A DNA stretch of 18,443 nt from NCBI GenBank assembly GCA_025464025.1, contig JAODBP010000227.1:1-18443 (forward strand), read 5' to 3'. Source of the stretch: Actinomycetes bacterium (GTDB lineage: Bacteria > Actinomycetota > Acidimicrobiia > Acidimicrobiales > CADCSY01). Below, in pieces: positions 1 to 7,598 of this stretch. The notes under the pieces are model-generated. The model was not told where the DNA came from. It did no database searches and was given only the letters and a program-made list of their open reading frames with translations. The translations under genes and the position numbers were made by a program. Position 1 is the stretch's first letter. Each line of letters begins with the position of its first letter.

Positions 1-114
1 CCCGTACTCCTCGGCCAAGCGGCACTGCTCCACCGCGTCCGACAGGATCCGCGCCTCGGTCGCCCGATCCGCGTCCGCCGGGACCTGCCACTCATAGAGC
101 AGTCCGAACTCCAT
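1..114 (-). CDS. Luciferase-like flavin-dependent monooxygenase, N-terminal fragment cut by window edge
   Basis: Only the first 38 codons lie in the window; the gene continues beyond position 1. The protein begins MEFGLLYEWQVP and continues into a helix ending CRLAEEYG. This is the first beta-strand and helix of the bacterial luciferase-like (LLM class) TIM barrel, which oxidises organic substrates using reduced flavin and oxygen. The ATG at 114-112 is preceded by AGGGAG at 126-121 with a 6-base spacer, which fixes the start. It is divergent from the second luciferase-like gene at 278, and the two share a promoter region. Assignment of the family is fairly safe from the N-terminal pattern; the substrate cannot be inferred. 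Confidence 0.72.
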   Translation of the reverse strand, partial: MEFGLLYEWQVPADADRATEARILSDAVEQCRLAEEYG

Positions 115-161
115 CACACACTCCCTAATCCGCTCGATCAGCAGGTCTATTGCTGAATAGG

Positions 162-180
162 CGTCGCCTTGATGGCGACG
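162..180. repeat. Inverted repeat at the leftward promoter -10 region
   Basis: CGTCGCC (162-168), five bases, GGCGACG (174-180) make a perfect 7-base inverted repeat. It overlaps the predicted leftward -10 box (183-178) and start site, so it more likely acts as a DNA operator than as an RNA hairpin. It could be a second protein-binding site beside the one at 202-219. Confidence 0.4.
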
Positions 181-206
181 GTACGTCGGGTCGGAGCAAT
201 CGTCAA
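178..206 (-). promoter_or_regulatory. Predicted sigma-70-type promoter for the leftward monooxygenase gene
   Basis: On the minus strand a -35 box TTGACG (206-201) is followed, after exactly 17 bases, by TACCGT (183-178), which fits the actinobacterial TANNNT -10 pattern. Transcription would start near 171, about 57 bases ahead of the ATG at 114. Its -35 box lies inside the inverted repeat at 202-219. Prediction from sequence only. Confidence 0.5.
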
Positions 207-219
207 CAGATGAGTTGAC
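202..219. promoter_or_regulatory. Candidate operator: perfect inverted repeat overlapping both divergent -35 boxes
   Basis: GTCAAC (202-207), six bases, GTTGAC (214-219) form a perfect 6-6-6 inverted repeat. Each arm supplies most of a -35 hexamer, one for each direction. A dimeric repressor bound here would cover both -35 boxes at once. No regulator gene lies beside it in the window, so the binding protein is unknown. Confidence 0.45.
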
Positions 220-244
220 AGCGACATCGGGCTGGGTCCACTAT
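215..244 (+). promoter_or_regulatory. Predicted sigma-70-type promoter for the rightward monooxygenase gene
   Basis: A perfect -35 hexamer TTGACA (215-220) is followed after 18 bases by CACTAT (239-244), a weak but plausible -10. The start site would be near 251, about 27 bases ahead of the GTG at 278. The -35 box overlaps the right arm of the inverted repeat at 202-219. Confidence 0.45.
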
Positions 245-277
245 GGCCTCGTTCGCTGACGGTGACGGAGGTCGATC

Positions 278-1432
278 GTGAAGTTCCATCTGATCCAGGC
301 GGGGTGCATCGGCCGTCGCCACGAGATCGAGGCCGGCATGGCCGGGCAGCGCAAGGACCTGTTCCAGCGCTACCTCGGCGAGGTCAAGGGCTACGTCACC
401 CTCGCCGAGGAGCTGGGCTTCTCGAGCTACGGGCACAACGAGCACCACCTGCAGCTGGAGGGGTTCGAGGTGACGAACCACCCGGGCATGTTCAGCCTCT
501 TCATCGGGACGCACTCGAAGAAGATGAAGGTCGCGACGCTCGGCTACGTCCTCCCCACCCACAACCCGGTGCGGGCGGCCGAGGAGATCGCCACGCTCGA
601 CCACATGCTCGAGGGCCGACTGATGGTCGGCTTCACCCGCGGCTACCAGAGTCGGTGGGTGGGCTCGTACGCCGCGGTGCCGGGCATCAACGCCACGACG
701 CCCGAGCTGGCGACGAACCGCGACGCCGTCGACTCCATGAACCGGGAGATCTTCGAGGAGAGCGTCTCGCTGGTGAAGAAGGCGTGGCTCAACTCGACCT
801 TCGAGTTCAAGGGCAAGTACTGGCAGTTCCCGCCCGAGACCGGCCTGACCGGCCACCCGGCCTACGAGAAGTTCGGCGCGGGCATGGGCCCGGACGGGAT
901 GGTCAAGGAGATCGGGATCGCGCCGCGCCCGTTCCAGGACCCCCACCCGCCGCTCTACGGGGCCTTCGCTCACAGCATGCGGACCATCGACATGTGGGCG
1001 CGGGAGGGCGGCAAGCCGATCGTGCTCGCCAACCAGCTCGACTTCTGCGAGGCCCTCTGGAACCGCTACATCAAGACCGCCGCCGAGCACGGGCGCGAGG
1101 TGTCCAAGGAGGACGCCGCCGCCTGGGGTGGGATCTTGGTGCTGGGGGACGACCCGGAGAAGCGCCGGGCGAGCGCGGCCGAGCACGACTGGGCCTTCGA
1201 GGAGTGGTTCGAGCCGTTCGGGCAGGGCAAGGCGAACTACATCCAGGGCAACGCCGACGAGGTCTCCCGCCAGATCGAGGAGGCCCACGATCGGCTGGGC
1301 TTCAAGGAGATGTGGATCCAGTTCGGTCAGGGCTACCTCACGCCCGAGCAGAACCAGGAGGAGCTCTACCAGCTGGCCGACGAGGTCTTCCCGCGGTTCG
1401 CCACCAAGGACAGCGACGGCTTCTGGGTCTAG
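278..1432 (+). CDS. LLM class flavin-dependent oxidoreductase (luciferase-like monooxygenase)
   Basis: A 384-residue protein, a typical length for the bacterial luciferase-like family of cytoplasmic TIM-barrel enzymes that use reduced FMN or F420 to oxidise organic compounds. It begins MKFHLIQAGCIG. Near residues 48-62 it has the GF(S/T)S-x-GHNEHH pattern, in which the E-H-H stretch is typical of the group's active-site/flavin region. A later segment with ARPHARGL-like spacing in the family corresponds here to the IATLDHMLEGRLMVGFTRGYQ region at about residues 105-127, written in parts: ATLDHMLEGR then GFTRGYQ. The GTG start at 278 has GGAGG at 267-271 with a 6-base spacer; a longer upstream frame is a shadow. 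It is transcribed away from a related gene at 114. A role in oxidising the substrate of the adjacent importer is inference; flavin versus F420 use cannot be decided here. Confidence 0.88.
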   Translation: MKFHLIQAGCIGRRHEIEAGMAGQRKDLFQRYLGEVKGYVTLAEELGFSSYGHNEHHLQLEGFEVTNHPGMFSLFIGTHSKKMKVATLGYVLPTHNPVRAAEEIATLDHMLEGRLMVGFTRGYQSRWVGSYAAVPGINATTPELATNRDAVDSMNREIFEESVSLVKKAWLNSTFEFKGKYWQFPPETGLTGHPAYEKFGAGMGPDGMVKEIGIAPRPFQDPHPPLYGAFAHSMRTIDMWAREGGKPIVLANQLDFCEALWNRYIKTAAEHGREVSKEDAAAWGGILVLGDDPEKRRASAAEHDWAFEEWFEPFGQGKANYIQGNADEVSRQIEEAHDRLGFKEMWIQFGQGYLTPEQNQEELYQLADEVFPRFATKDSDGFWV

Positions 1433-1444
1433 CCCCGCGGGGTG

Positions 1445-1477
1445 GTCGGCCGCCGAGCGCTCAGGCGCTCGGCCGAC
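1445..1477 (+). terminator. GC-rich hairpin downstream of the monooxygenase gene
   Basis: GTCGGCC then GAGCGC (1445-1460, with a 3-base bulge at 1452-1454) pair with GCGCTCGGCCGAC (1465-1477) around the loop TCAG. The stem is 13 pairs and starts 13 bases after the stop codon. No T-tract follows, as is common in high-GC actinobacteria. Confidence 0.55.
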
Positions 1478-1621
1478 GGGACCCGGGTGACAGGTCGAAA
1501 GGGGGGGAAATGGCGACGACGATCCAGGCATTCAATTGCGATCTCGATCGCGCCGGAAATGGCATCGGTCACGACCGAGCTCAGGCCTCGCTCGCGACCC
1601 CTCCCGGGCGCCCGCCGAGCA

Positions 1622-1639
1622 CCGCCTCGAGCGAGGCGG
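1622..1639 (+). repeat. Hairpin with a competing long-range pairing partner
   Basis: CCGCCTC (1622-1628), loop GAGC, GAGGCGG (1633-1639) form a perfect 7-pair stem. The segment 1628-1637 can instead pair with GCCTCGCTCG at 1585-1594 over 10 bases, which would exclude the local hairpin. Such mutually exclusive pairings occur in attenuators, but a coincidence in GC-rich DNA is also possible. Confidence 0.35.
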
Positions 1640-1860
1640 GTGGTCCCATCCCGCTGCGACTTCTGGTATCGGCCAGGCAAGGAAGCCCTGGCCAGGGGGT
1701 TGAGGGGTGTCCGATCTCGGCGTTGCTGCACCCGAAGCGACCGATTTGGACACCGCGGTTCGCGGGCCTACGTGCGGTTCGCACGGAGTTGTCCGTCTCG
1801 TCCCGGCAGCGGGGGCGACCCTGGGGCGAACTCACCGTCGGGGTGGCGCATCCACCGGCC

Positions 1861-1936
1861 GATAATGAGACACTTTTCAATCACGTTATTTCGAGTTTTT
1901 TGGACTATTGTCAGCACTTCATTCGTTCGGTAACGT
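1861..1936 (+). promoter_or_regulatory. AT-rich probable promoter zone for the importer operon
   Basis: This stretch is markedly AT-rich against its surroundings and contains -10-like hexamers GATAAT (1861-1866), TATTGT (1906-1911) and TAACGT (1931-1936), plus a T-run at 1896-1901. No good -35 box sits at 17-18 bases from any of them, so the exact promoter is unresolved. Transcripts starting here would carry a leader of more than 200 bases before the ATG at 2151. Confidence 0.3.
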
Positions 1937-2150
1937 CAGCGATGAAGACGCAACATCCGGGGGGATGGGCCGCCGAGTCATCGGTCGTGCCCGAAGGGGA
2001 GGGCGCTTTGACGCCGCACCAGCACGGCACACGCCGCCGGTGCGTTCGACGGCGCCCGCCCGCAGGTCAGCAACGTCACACCGGGACTTCATTCCGGGAA
2101 CCGCGTCGCGGGGACCCGATTTCGACACAATCAACAGGGGGGCGAAGGGC

Positions 2151-3731
2151 ATGAAGATGAAGGTTCAATCACGTCCGGGCAAGGTGCGGTGGCGGCGTTC
2201 AGTCGTGGCCGCACTGCTGCTGCCGGCGGCGCTGGGAGTGGCGACGACGACTGCGGAGGCGCAGTCGAACATCGACAACAACGGCTCGCTGACGGCGGTG
2301 CTGGTGCAGGCTCCGAGCACGCTGGACCCGGCCAAGCCGGTGAACACCGGCCCGTGGCCGTTCATGACGTCCATCTACGACCGTCTCGTCACGCGTGACG
2401 ACGACAACAAGCTGCTGCCGATGGTGGCGACGAAGTGGGCGTTCTCGCCCGACGGCAAGACCTTCACGATGGACCTGCGCCGGGACGTGAAGTTCAACGA
2501 CGGCACGCCGCTGACGTCGGCCGATGCCAAGGCGTCGATCCTGCGGGCGAAGACGCTGCCCGGGTCGGCCTGGGTGGCGGCGCTGGGGCCCATCGCGTCG
2601 ATCGACACGCCGAGCCCGTACCAGCTGAAGTTCAACCTGAGCCGCCCGATGGGCAGCCTGCCGGCGCTGATGGCGACGCCCGCCGGCATGATCATCAACG
2701 CCAAGGCGATCGCGTCGGGCCGGAACTTCGCCACCAACCCGGGCCGCCAGTCGGGCTCGGGCCCGATGGTCGTGACGAAGCTCGTGCTCAACAGCCGGGT
2801 CGACTACGCACGAGCGGACAACGACTACTGGGACCCGGCCGCCAACCGCCTGGCCAAGATGAGCCTCCAGCGGGTGCCGGAGTCGGTCGCTCGCCTGAAC
2901 GCACTGCGCTCGGGGCAGGCCGACGTGGCCACGATCAAGATCGAGACGTCCAGCCAGGCGAAGTCCCTGGCCAAGCAGGGCGCCTTCATCTACAAGGAGA
3001 AGGCCAACAGCCAGGTCAACACGGTGTTCATCAACCGAAGCGGCCCGCTGGCCGATGCCCGGGTGCGCCTGGCGCTGAACTACGCCATCGACCGCCAGGC
3101 GATGGAGGACGCCACCGACGGTGACTGCCAGGCCACCAGCCAGGTGTTCACCAAGGGCGCCATCGGCTTCGCTGCCTACCTCGACAACGGGTACAACTAC
3201 GACCCGGGTCGGGCCAAGAAGCTGCTGGCCGAGGCCGGCTACGACAACGGCGTGACCGTCTCGTTGAGCGTCCCGTCCGGTGCGCAGCCGTACGAGTTCC
3301 TGGCGCCGATCATGCAGCAGCAGATGGCCAAGGCCGGCATCAAGCTCCAGATCAGGATCAAGGACCCGGTGTCCTACACCCAGCAGTTCCTCGCCGGGCA
3401 GGACGACATGATGTTCGCCACGATCCAGAACTACGTGGACCCTGGCCTCATGCTCGACCTCTTCTACTTCGGTGGCCAGCAGGTCGCCAAGGGCATCACC
3501 CAGATCCGGACGCTCGCCGACCAGGGGCAGGACCGCACCACGTCGGCCAAGGTCTGGCAGCAGAAGTACCGGGACATCTCCGGCATCACGCAGGGCCAGG
3601 GGCTCGTCATCCCGACGTGCAGCAGCAAGGCCCAGTACCTCATGACCAAGAAGGTCGGCGGGTTCGACCGGATGCCCGCCCAGCTCGACTCGGCCTCCTT
3701 CGAGGGCCGCGTCCTCTGGAAGACCAAGTAG
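2151..3731 (+). CDS. ABC importer solute-binding protein 1 (Dpp/Opp family 5), soluble form
   Basis: A 526-residue family-5 extracytoplasmic solute-binding protein (DppA/OppA/NikA type), which captures peptides, nickel chelates or similar ligands for the importer encoded downstream. The N-terminus has basic residues (RWRR at 13-16), a hydrophobic core (about 17-31) and an AEA site suggesting signal peptidase I cleavage after residue 37. There is no lipobox cysteine, so the product appears secreted rather than lipid-anchored. Family hallmarks include the STLDPAKP stretch near residue 55, DGKTFTM and VKFNDGTPLTSAD in the first lobe, and LNYAIDR further on. The ATG at 2151 follows an AGGGGGG stretch at 2136-2142; another ATG lies two codons on. 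A longer in-frame start at 1908 is rejected because it would bury the signal peptide. It is about four-fifths identical to the product of 7740-9320. Confidence 0.92.
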   Translation: MKMKVQSRPGKVRWRRSVVAALLLPAALGVATTTAEAQSNIDNNGSLTAVLVQAPSTLDPAKPVNTGPWPFMTSIYDRLVTRDDDNKLLPMVATKWAFSPDGKTFTMDLRRDVKFNDGTPLTSADAKASILRAKTLPGSAWVAALGPIASIDTPSPYQLKFNLSRPMGSLPALMATPAGMIINAKAIASGRNFATNPGRQSGSGPMVVTKLVLNSRVDYARADNDYWDPAANRLAKMSLQRVPESVARLNALRSGQADVATIKIETSSQAKSLAKQGAFIYKEKANSQVNTVFINRSGPLADARVRLALNYAIDRQAMEDATDGDCQATSQVFTKGAIGFAAYLDNGYNYDPGRAKKLLAEAGYDNGVTVSLSVPSGAQPYEFLAPIMQQQMAKAGIKLQIRIKDPVSYTQQFLAGQDDMMFATIQNYVDPGLMLDLFYFGGQQVAKGITQIRTLADQGQDRTTSAKVWQQKYRDISGITQGQGLVIPTCSSKAQYLMTKKVGGFDRMPAQLDSASFEGRVLWKTK

Positions 3732-3757
3732 CAGGCAGCTAGGCACCACTCAGGTGC

Positions 3758-3795
3758 AGCGACCAGCCCGTGCAACGGCGCACGGGCTGGTCGCT
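3758..3795 (+). terminator. Perfect 16-pair hairpin between binding protein 1 and permease genes
   Basis: AGCGACCAGCCCGTGC (3758-3773) pairs perfectly with 3780-3795 around a 6-base loop AACGGC. There is no T-run. It lies 26 bases after the binding-protein stop and 35 before the permease start. In other importers such hairpins cause partial termination or block 3' decay, so that binding protein is made in excess of membrane subunits. That role is inferred here. Confidence 0.65.
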
Positions 3796-3830
3796 CGCCT
3801 CGTTCTCCACCGACCGGCCAAGGGGCTCAC

Positions 3831-4778
3831 GTGCGCAAGGTTCTCGTGCGACGGCTGCTGATCTCGATACCGCTGCTGATCGCCGTCTCGTTCTTCGTCT
3901 TCACGCTGCTGAACCTGGCAGCAGGGGACCCGGCCGTGAAGATGGCCGGGCCCGGGGCGACGCACCATCAGGTGCTCGCCCTCCGCCAGACGCTTCGGCT
4001 CGACGACCCCTTCTTCTCCCGGTACCTGCGGTGGCTCGGCGGCGCCGTCCACGGTGACTTCGGCACGTCGCTCAGCCAGACCCAGCAACCGGTGTTCGCC
4101 GAGATCTGGCACCGGCTGGGGGTCACGCTGTCGCTCGCCGGCGTGGCCATGGCGATGGGCCTCGTGCTCGGCACCATCGGCGGGCTGGTGTCCGCCCTCC
4201 GCCCGAACGGTCTCGTCGACCGGCTCGTCGCCGTCGCCTCGTCGGTGGCGGTGGCGACCCCGGCGTTCCTCATCGGGCTGCTCCTGGTGATCCCGCTGGC
4301 GATCGACCGGACGTGGTTCCCGGCCACGGGCTACATCCCGCTGGCCGACGGCGTCCTGAGCTGGTTCAAGGCGCTGCTCCTCCCGGCCGCGGCCCTCGCC
4401 GCCCTGCCGGCAGCGGAGATCGCCCGCCAGCTGCGGGAGTCCCTCGTGGCCACGCTCGATCGGGACTACGTCCTCGCCGCCAGGATGAAGGGCGTGCGAC
4501 CGCGGATGGTGCTCCTCAAGCACACCCTGAAGAACGCCGCGATCCCGCCGGTCACCGTCCTCGGGTTCCGAGCGGCGCAGCTCCTGGGCGGCACCGTCGT
4601 CATCGAGCGGCTGTTCATCCTCGACGGGTTGGGAGCGCTCTCCATCGAGTCGGTGGCGAACCAGGACCAGACGATGGTCCTGGGCGTGGTCGTCTTCTTC
4701 ACCGCGATCGTGCTGCTGCTCAACGTGCTCGTCGACGTCTCCTACTTCTACTTCAACCCCAAGCTGAGGACCCGGTGA
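3831..4778 (+). CDS. ABC importer permease subunit B (DppB/OppB/NikB type)
   Basis: A 315-residue inner-membrane permease, the usual length for the family. The N-terminus is the standard VRRLLISIPLLIAVS first membrane helix, followed by the extracytoplasmic segment with GDP, RLDDPF and HGDFGTS motifs. About five further membrane helices follow. The cytoplasmic EAA coupling loop, which contacts an ATPase subunit, is at about residues 205-236 with DRDYVLAARMKGV and HTLKNA. The GTG start has AAGGGG at 3820-3825 with a 5-base spacer. The gene ends in a GTGA overlap with the next permease gene, so the two are translationally coupled. It follows the hairpin at 3758-3795. Ligand specificity cannot be read from the permease. 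Confidence 0.92.
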   Translation: MRKVLVRRLLISIPLLIAVSFFVFTLLNLAAGDPAVKMAGPGATHHQVLALRQTLRLDDPFFSRYLRWLGGAVHGDFGTSLSQTQQPVFAEIWHRLGVTLSLAGVAMAMGLVLGTIGGLVSALRPNGLVDRLVAVASSVAVATPAFLIGLLLVIPLAIDRTWFPATGYIPLADGVLSWFKALLLPAAALAALPAAEIARQLRESLVATLDRDYVLAARMKGVRPRMVLLKHTLKNAAIPPVTVLGFRAAQLLGGTVVIERLFILDGLGALSIESVANQDQTMVLGVVVFFTAIVLLLNVLVDVSYFYFNPKLRTR

Positions 4779-5674
4779 CCGCGACCATCGACGCACCCGT
4801 GACGGGGCCGGCGCCCATCGTCGTGCCGCCGCAGCAACGAGTCCGGCTCAGGCGGTTCCTGCGGAACCGCCTGGCGGTCGTCGGCGCCCTCTTCCTGGTC
4901 GTGGTCGTGCTCATGGCGCTCTTCCCCGGCGCGTTCGCGCCGTCGGGGCCGGCGAAGCAGGACCTGGTTCACACGTTCAGTCGGCCGGGCGCCGACCACC
5001 TGCTCGGCCAGGACAACTTCGGACGGGACCAGATGAGCCGCGTGATCTACGGCGCCCGCACGTCGGTGTTCGCCGCCCTCGAGGGCACGATCATCGCCCT
5101 GCTGCTCGGCGTGCCCTTCGGCATGGTCGGCGCCTACGTCGGGGGTCGCCTCCAGTTCCTCCTCGACCGGGTCAACGAGATGCTGATGAGCGTCCCCGCC
5201 CTCCTGCTGGCGATCGTCATCGTCGGCGCGCTGGGCCCGAGCCTCTCCAACGCCATGATCGCCATCGGCCTGGCCCTGAGCCCGCGCTTCTACCGGATGG
5301 CCAGCGCCGCCACCCAGGACGTCAGCGGCGAGACGTTCCTCGAGGCCTCCCGGGCGATCGGGTGCTCGCGGACCCGCATCCTGCTCCGCCACGTGCTGCC
5401 CAACATCTTGAACTCGATCATCGTGCAGGCGTCGTTGACGGTCGGCTCGGTGATCCTGGCCGAGGCGTCGCTGAGCTTCCTCGGCTTCGGCGTCCAGCCG
5501 CCGACGCCGAGCTGGGGCGGCATGCTCCACGACGCGTCGAACTCCTTGTACGACGGCTCGTTCCTGGTCTACGGCCCGGGCCTGATGATCGTGCTCACCG
5601 TGCTCGCCTGCCAGCTGGCCTCGGACGGCCTGCGCGACGCGCTCGGCGACACGAGCGCCGGAGGTCAGCGATGA
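4775..5674 (+). CDS. ABC importer permease subunit C (DppC/OppC/NikC type)
   Basis: A 299-residue membrane permease that pairs with subunit B to form the transport channel. It has a cytoplasmic N-terminus, a first membrane helix at about residues 33-50, the family motif HLLGQDNFGRD then SRVIYGARTS at about 75-97, and further helices. The EAA loop EASRAIG...RHVLPN lies at about 190-210. The C-terminal half carries the typical LSFLGFGVQPPTPSWG stretch. The GTG start at 4775 overlaps the upstream stop by four bases (GTGA), and the stop overlaps the next ATG (ATGA), so a five-gene transcript is likely. A longer in-frame reading back to 4313 lies inside the previous gene and is rejected. Confidence 0.92.
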   Translation: MTATIDAPVTGPAPIVVPPQQRVRLRRFLRNRLAVVGALFLVVVVLMALFPGAFAPSGPAKQDLVHTFSRPGADHLLGQDNFGRDQMSRVIYGARTSVFAALEGTIIALLLGVPFGMVGAYVGGRLQFLLDRVNEMLMSVPALLLAIVIVGALGPSLSNAMIAIGLALSPRFYRMASAATQDVSGETFLEASRAIGCSRTRILLRHVLPNILNSIIVQASLTVGSVILAEASLSFLGFGVQPPTPSWGGMLHDASNSLYDGSFLVYGPGLMIVLTVLACQLASDGLRDALGDTSAGGQR

Positions 5675-6714
5675 CGATGATCAAGCCCGAGGCCACCACC
5701 GCCGCGCCGGCGGCCGAGGACGCGAACGTCCTCGACGTCCGGAACCTCAGCGTGTCGTTCCGGGTCGACGGCTCGTGGCGCAAGGTCGTCGACGACGTCA
5801 GCCTGTCGATCGGTCGGGGCGAGGCCCTCGGCCTGGTCGGTGAGTCCGGCTCGGGGAAGACGATGACCGCGCTCGCCGTGGTGGGCCTCGCCCAGTCGAA
5901 GGGCGCCCGCGTGGAGGCGTCGTCGATCCGTGTCGGTGGCACCGACGTCGCCGGCCTGAGCGAGCGGGCGTGGAGCGACATCCGCGGTCGCGACGTCGGG
6001 ATGATCTTCCAGCAGCCCACCCGGAGCCTGAACCCGGCGTTCACCGTGGGGGACCAGGTCAGCGAGGTGATCCGCCGCCACACGGGTGCATCCAAGAAGG
6101 ATGCGTGGAGGTCCGCCGTCGCGATGCTCGACCGGGTGCACATCGCCAAGGCGGAGGAGCGGGCCCACGACTACCCGCACATGTTCAGCGGCGGCATGTG
6201 CCAACGGGTGATGATCGCCATGGCGCTGGCCTGCGACCCGATGCTGCTGATCGCCGACGAGCCCACGACGGCCCTCGACGTGACCGTGCAGGCGCGCGTC
6301 CTCGAGGTCCTCGCCGAGCTCCGGGCCGAGCTCGGGATCGCCGTGCTCTTCATCACCCACGACCTCGGCGTGGTGTCCGACGTGTGCGAGCGGGTGGCCG
6401 TGATGTACGCCGGCCAGATCATCGAACGGGGCACCAGGAACGACATCTTCGAGGACCCTCGCCATCCGTACGCCCGCGGCCTGATCGCGTCGATCCCGCG
6501 GATCGGCGCGTCGCGCCGCCTGGTGGCCATCCCCGGCACGGTGCCGCCGGTGGGCTCGCTCGACGGGGCCTGCCGGTTCCACCCCCGGTGCGCCTACGTG
6601 GAGATCGGCCGGTGCGATGTCGCTCCCATGGAGCTGCAGCACCTCGGGGGCGACCGGGAGGTCCGGTGCTGCCGGCACGACGAGCTGGCTCATGCGACGG
6701 AGGTCGACCGATGA
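5671..6714 (+). CDS. ABC importer ATPase subunit D (DppD/OppD type) with C-terminal cysteine cluster
   Basis: A 347-residue cytoplasmic ATPase that powers the importer. Visible motifs are Walker A GESGSGKT (57-64), Q-loop glutamine 114, signature FSGGM (172-176), Walker B MLLIADEP (191-198) and H-loop histidine 230. The C-terminal oligopeptide/HPY extension keeps C301-x5-C307-x7-C315 and C333/C334. This pattern matches the cysteine cluster that binds a [4Fe-4S] centre in a mycobacterial DppD. The residue after the signature is cysteine (FSGGMCQR) where arginine is usual. The ATG at 5671 sits in an ATGA overlap with the permease stop; a second ATG two codons later is a less likely start. It forms a heterodimer with the ATPase encoded next. 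Confidence 0.93.
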   Translation: MTMIKPEATTAAPAAEDANVLDVRNLSVSFRVDGSWRKVVDDVSLSIGRGEALGLVGESGSGKTMTALAVVGLAQSKGARVEASSIRVGGTDVAGLSERAWSDIRGRDVGMIFQQPTRSLNPAFTVGDQVSEVIRRHTGASKKDAWRSAVAMLDRVHIAKAEERAHDYPHMFSGGMCQRVMIAMALACDPMLLIADEPTTALDVTVQARVLEVLAELRAELGIAVLFITHDLGVVSDVCERVAVMYAGQIIERGTRNDIFEDPRHPYARGLIASIPRIGASRRLVAIPGTVPPVGSLDGACRFHPRCAYVEIGRCDVAPMELQHLGGDREVRCCRHDELAHATEVDR

Positions 6715-7598
6715 CGTTGCTCGAGGTGTCGGGTCTGCAGAAGTCGTTCGCCTCGCGGAAGCGGTTCGGCAAGGCGGCGTCGTCGGACAACCTGGCCGTC
6801 CAGGACGTGTCGTTCACGATCGACCGGGGTGAGACCCTGGCGCTCGTCGGCGAGTCGGGCGCCGGCAAGTCGACGGTGGGTCGCCTCATCTGCCGGCTCA
6901 TCGAACCCGATGCCGGCGAGGTGCGGCTCGAGGGCGAGGACGTCCGCGCCATCGAGCGCAGCGACGCGCGACGCCTCCGCCGCGAGGTCCAGATGATCTT
7001 CCAGGACCCCTACAGCTCGTTCGATCCCCGGGTGACGCTCGGGGAGTCCATCGCCGAGCCCCTGCTCGTGCACTTCAAGATGAAGCGGGCCGAGCGACGG
7101 AGCCGGGCCCTCGAGCTCCTGCACCGCGTCGGCATGAGCATCGAGCACCTCGACCGGTTCCCGCGCGAGCTGTCGGGCGGGCAGCTGCAGCGAGCCGCCG
7201 TCGCTCGGGCGCTCACCGTCGAGCCCCGCCTGATCGTGTGCGACGAGCCGGTCGCCGCGCTCGACGTGTCGGTCCGGGCCCACGTGCTCAACCTGCTGGC
7301 CGACCTCCAGGAGGAGTTCGGGATCAGCTACCTGTTCATCTCCCACGACCTGGCCCTCGTCGAGGTGTTCGCCGACCGGGTCGCGGTGATGCAGGCCGGC
7401 CAGATCCTCGAGCTCCAACCGGCTGCCGACCTCTACCGCCAGCCGCAGCACGACTACACGAAGCGGCTGCTGGGGGCGATCCCGAAGCTGCCGCCGTCGA
7501 GCATCGCGGTGATGGAGGCCGAGGCCAAGGTGCTGGAGGCGGACATCCTGCGCCGGCGAGCGTTGAACCGTGCGGCCGAGGCCGTGCGCAGCGCTTGA
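6711..7598 (+). CDS. ABC importer ATPase subunit F (DppF/OppF type)
   Basis: A 295-residue cytoplasmic ATPase, the partner of subunit D. Motifs are Walker A GESGAGKS (47-54), Q-loop FQDP (97-100), canonical signature LSGGQ (154-158), Walker B LIVCDEP (174-180), a D-loop ALD and the H-loop in FISHD. It is shorter than many DppF/OppF proteins (about 320-330 residues). The C-terminus after LLGAIP is a charged helix without the cysteine cluster seen in subunit D. The ATG at 6711 overlaps the upstream stop (ATGA), with GGAGG at 6700-6704. The second binding-protein gene follows after 141 bases in the same direction. Confidence 0.92.
   Translation: MTLLEVSGLQKSFASRKRFGKAASSDNLAVQDVSFTIDRGETLALVGESGAGKSTVGRLICRLIEPDAGEVRLEGEDVRAIERSDARRLRREVQMIFQDPYSSFDPRVTLGESIAEPLLVHFKMKRAERRSRALELLHRVGMSIEHLDRFPRELSGGQLQRAAVARALTVEPRLIVCDEPVAALDVSVRAHVLNLLADLQEEFGISYLFISHDLALVEVFADRVAVMQAGQILELQPAADLYRQPQHDYTKRLLGAIPKLPPSSIAVMEAEAKVLEADILRRRALNRAAEAVRSA

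Larger units (their letters stand above)
1478..2150. other. Long gene-free leader region upstream of the importer operon
   Basis: About 670 bases without a frame showing the G/C third-position bias of the neighbouring genes; all open frames here look like chance readings. Visible structure includes an inverted repeat TCGGTC-AC-GACCGA at 1565-1578 and a 7-pair hairpin at 1622-1639. A 10-base segment at 1585-1594 is complementary to 1628-1637, so it would compete with that hairpin. A 7-pair stem lies at 1671-1677/1687-1693 and a 12-base palindrome at 1686-1697. Base composition drops sharply at about 1861-1930, the likely promoter zone. I match no known riboswitch family. A small RNA or regulatory leader is possible but unproven. 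Confidence 0.4.

Noticed and set aside
1908..2150. An 81-residue N-terminal extension of binding protein 1.
   Set aside because: It would place a perfectly good signal peptide internally and has non-coding composition; the ATG at 2151 is better.
262..2154. A 630-codon plus-strand frame crossing the monooxygenase gene and the leader.
   Set aside because: Its first part is a shifted reading of the monooxygenase gene and the remainder has no codon bias or recognisable domain.
1510..2154. Possible small gene starting at the ATG at 1510, after a run of seven G that resembles a ribosome-binding site.
   Set aside because: The translation shows no domain, no third-position G/C bias, and runs through the AT-rich promoter-like zone; kept only as gene-free leader.
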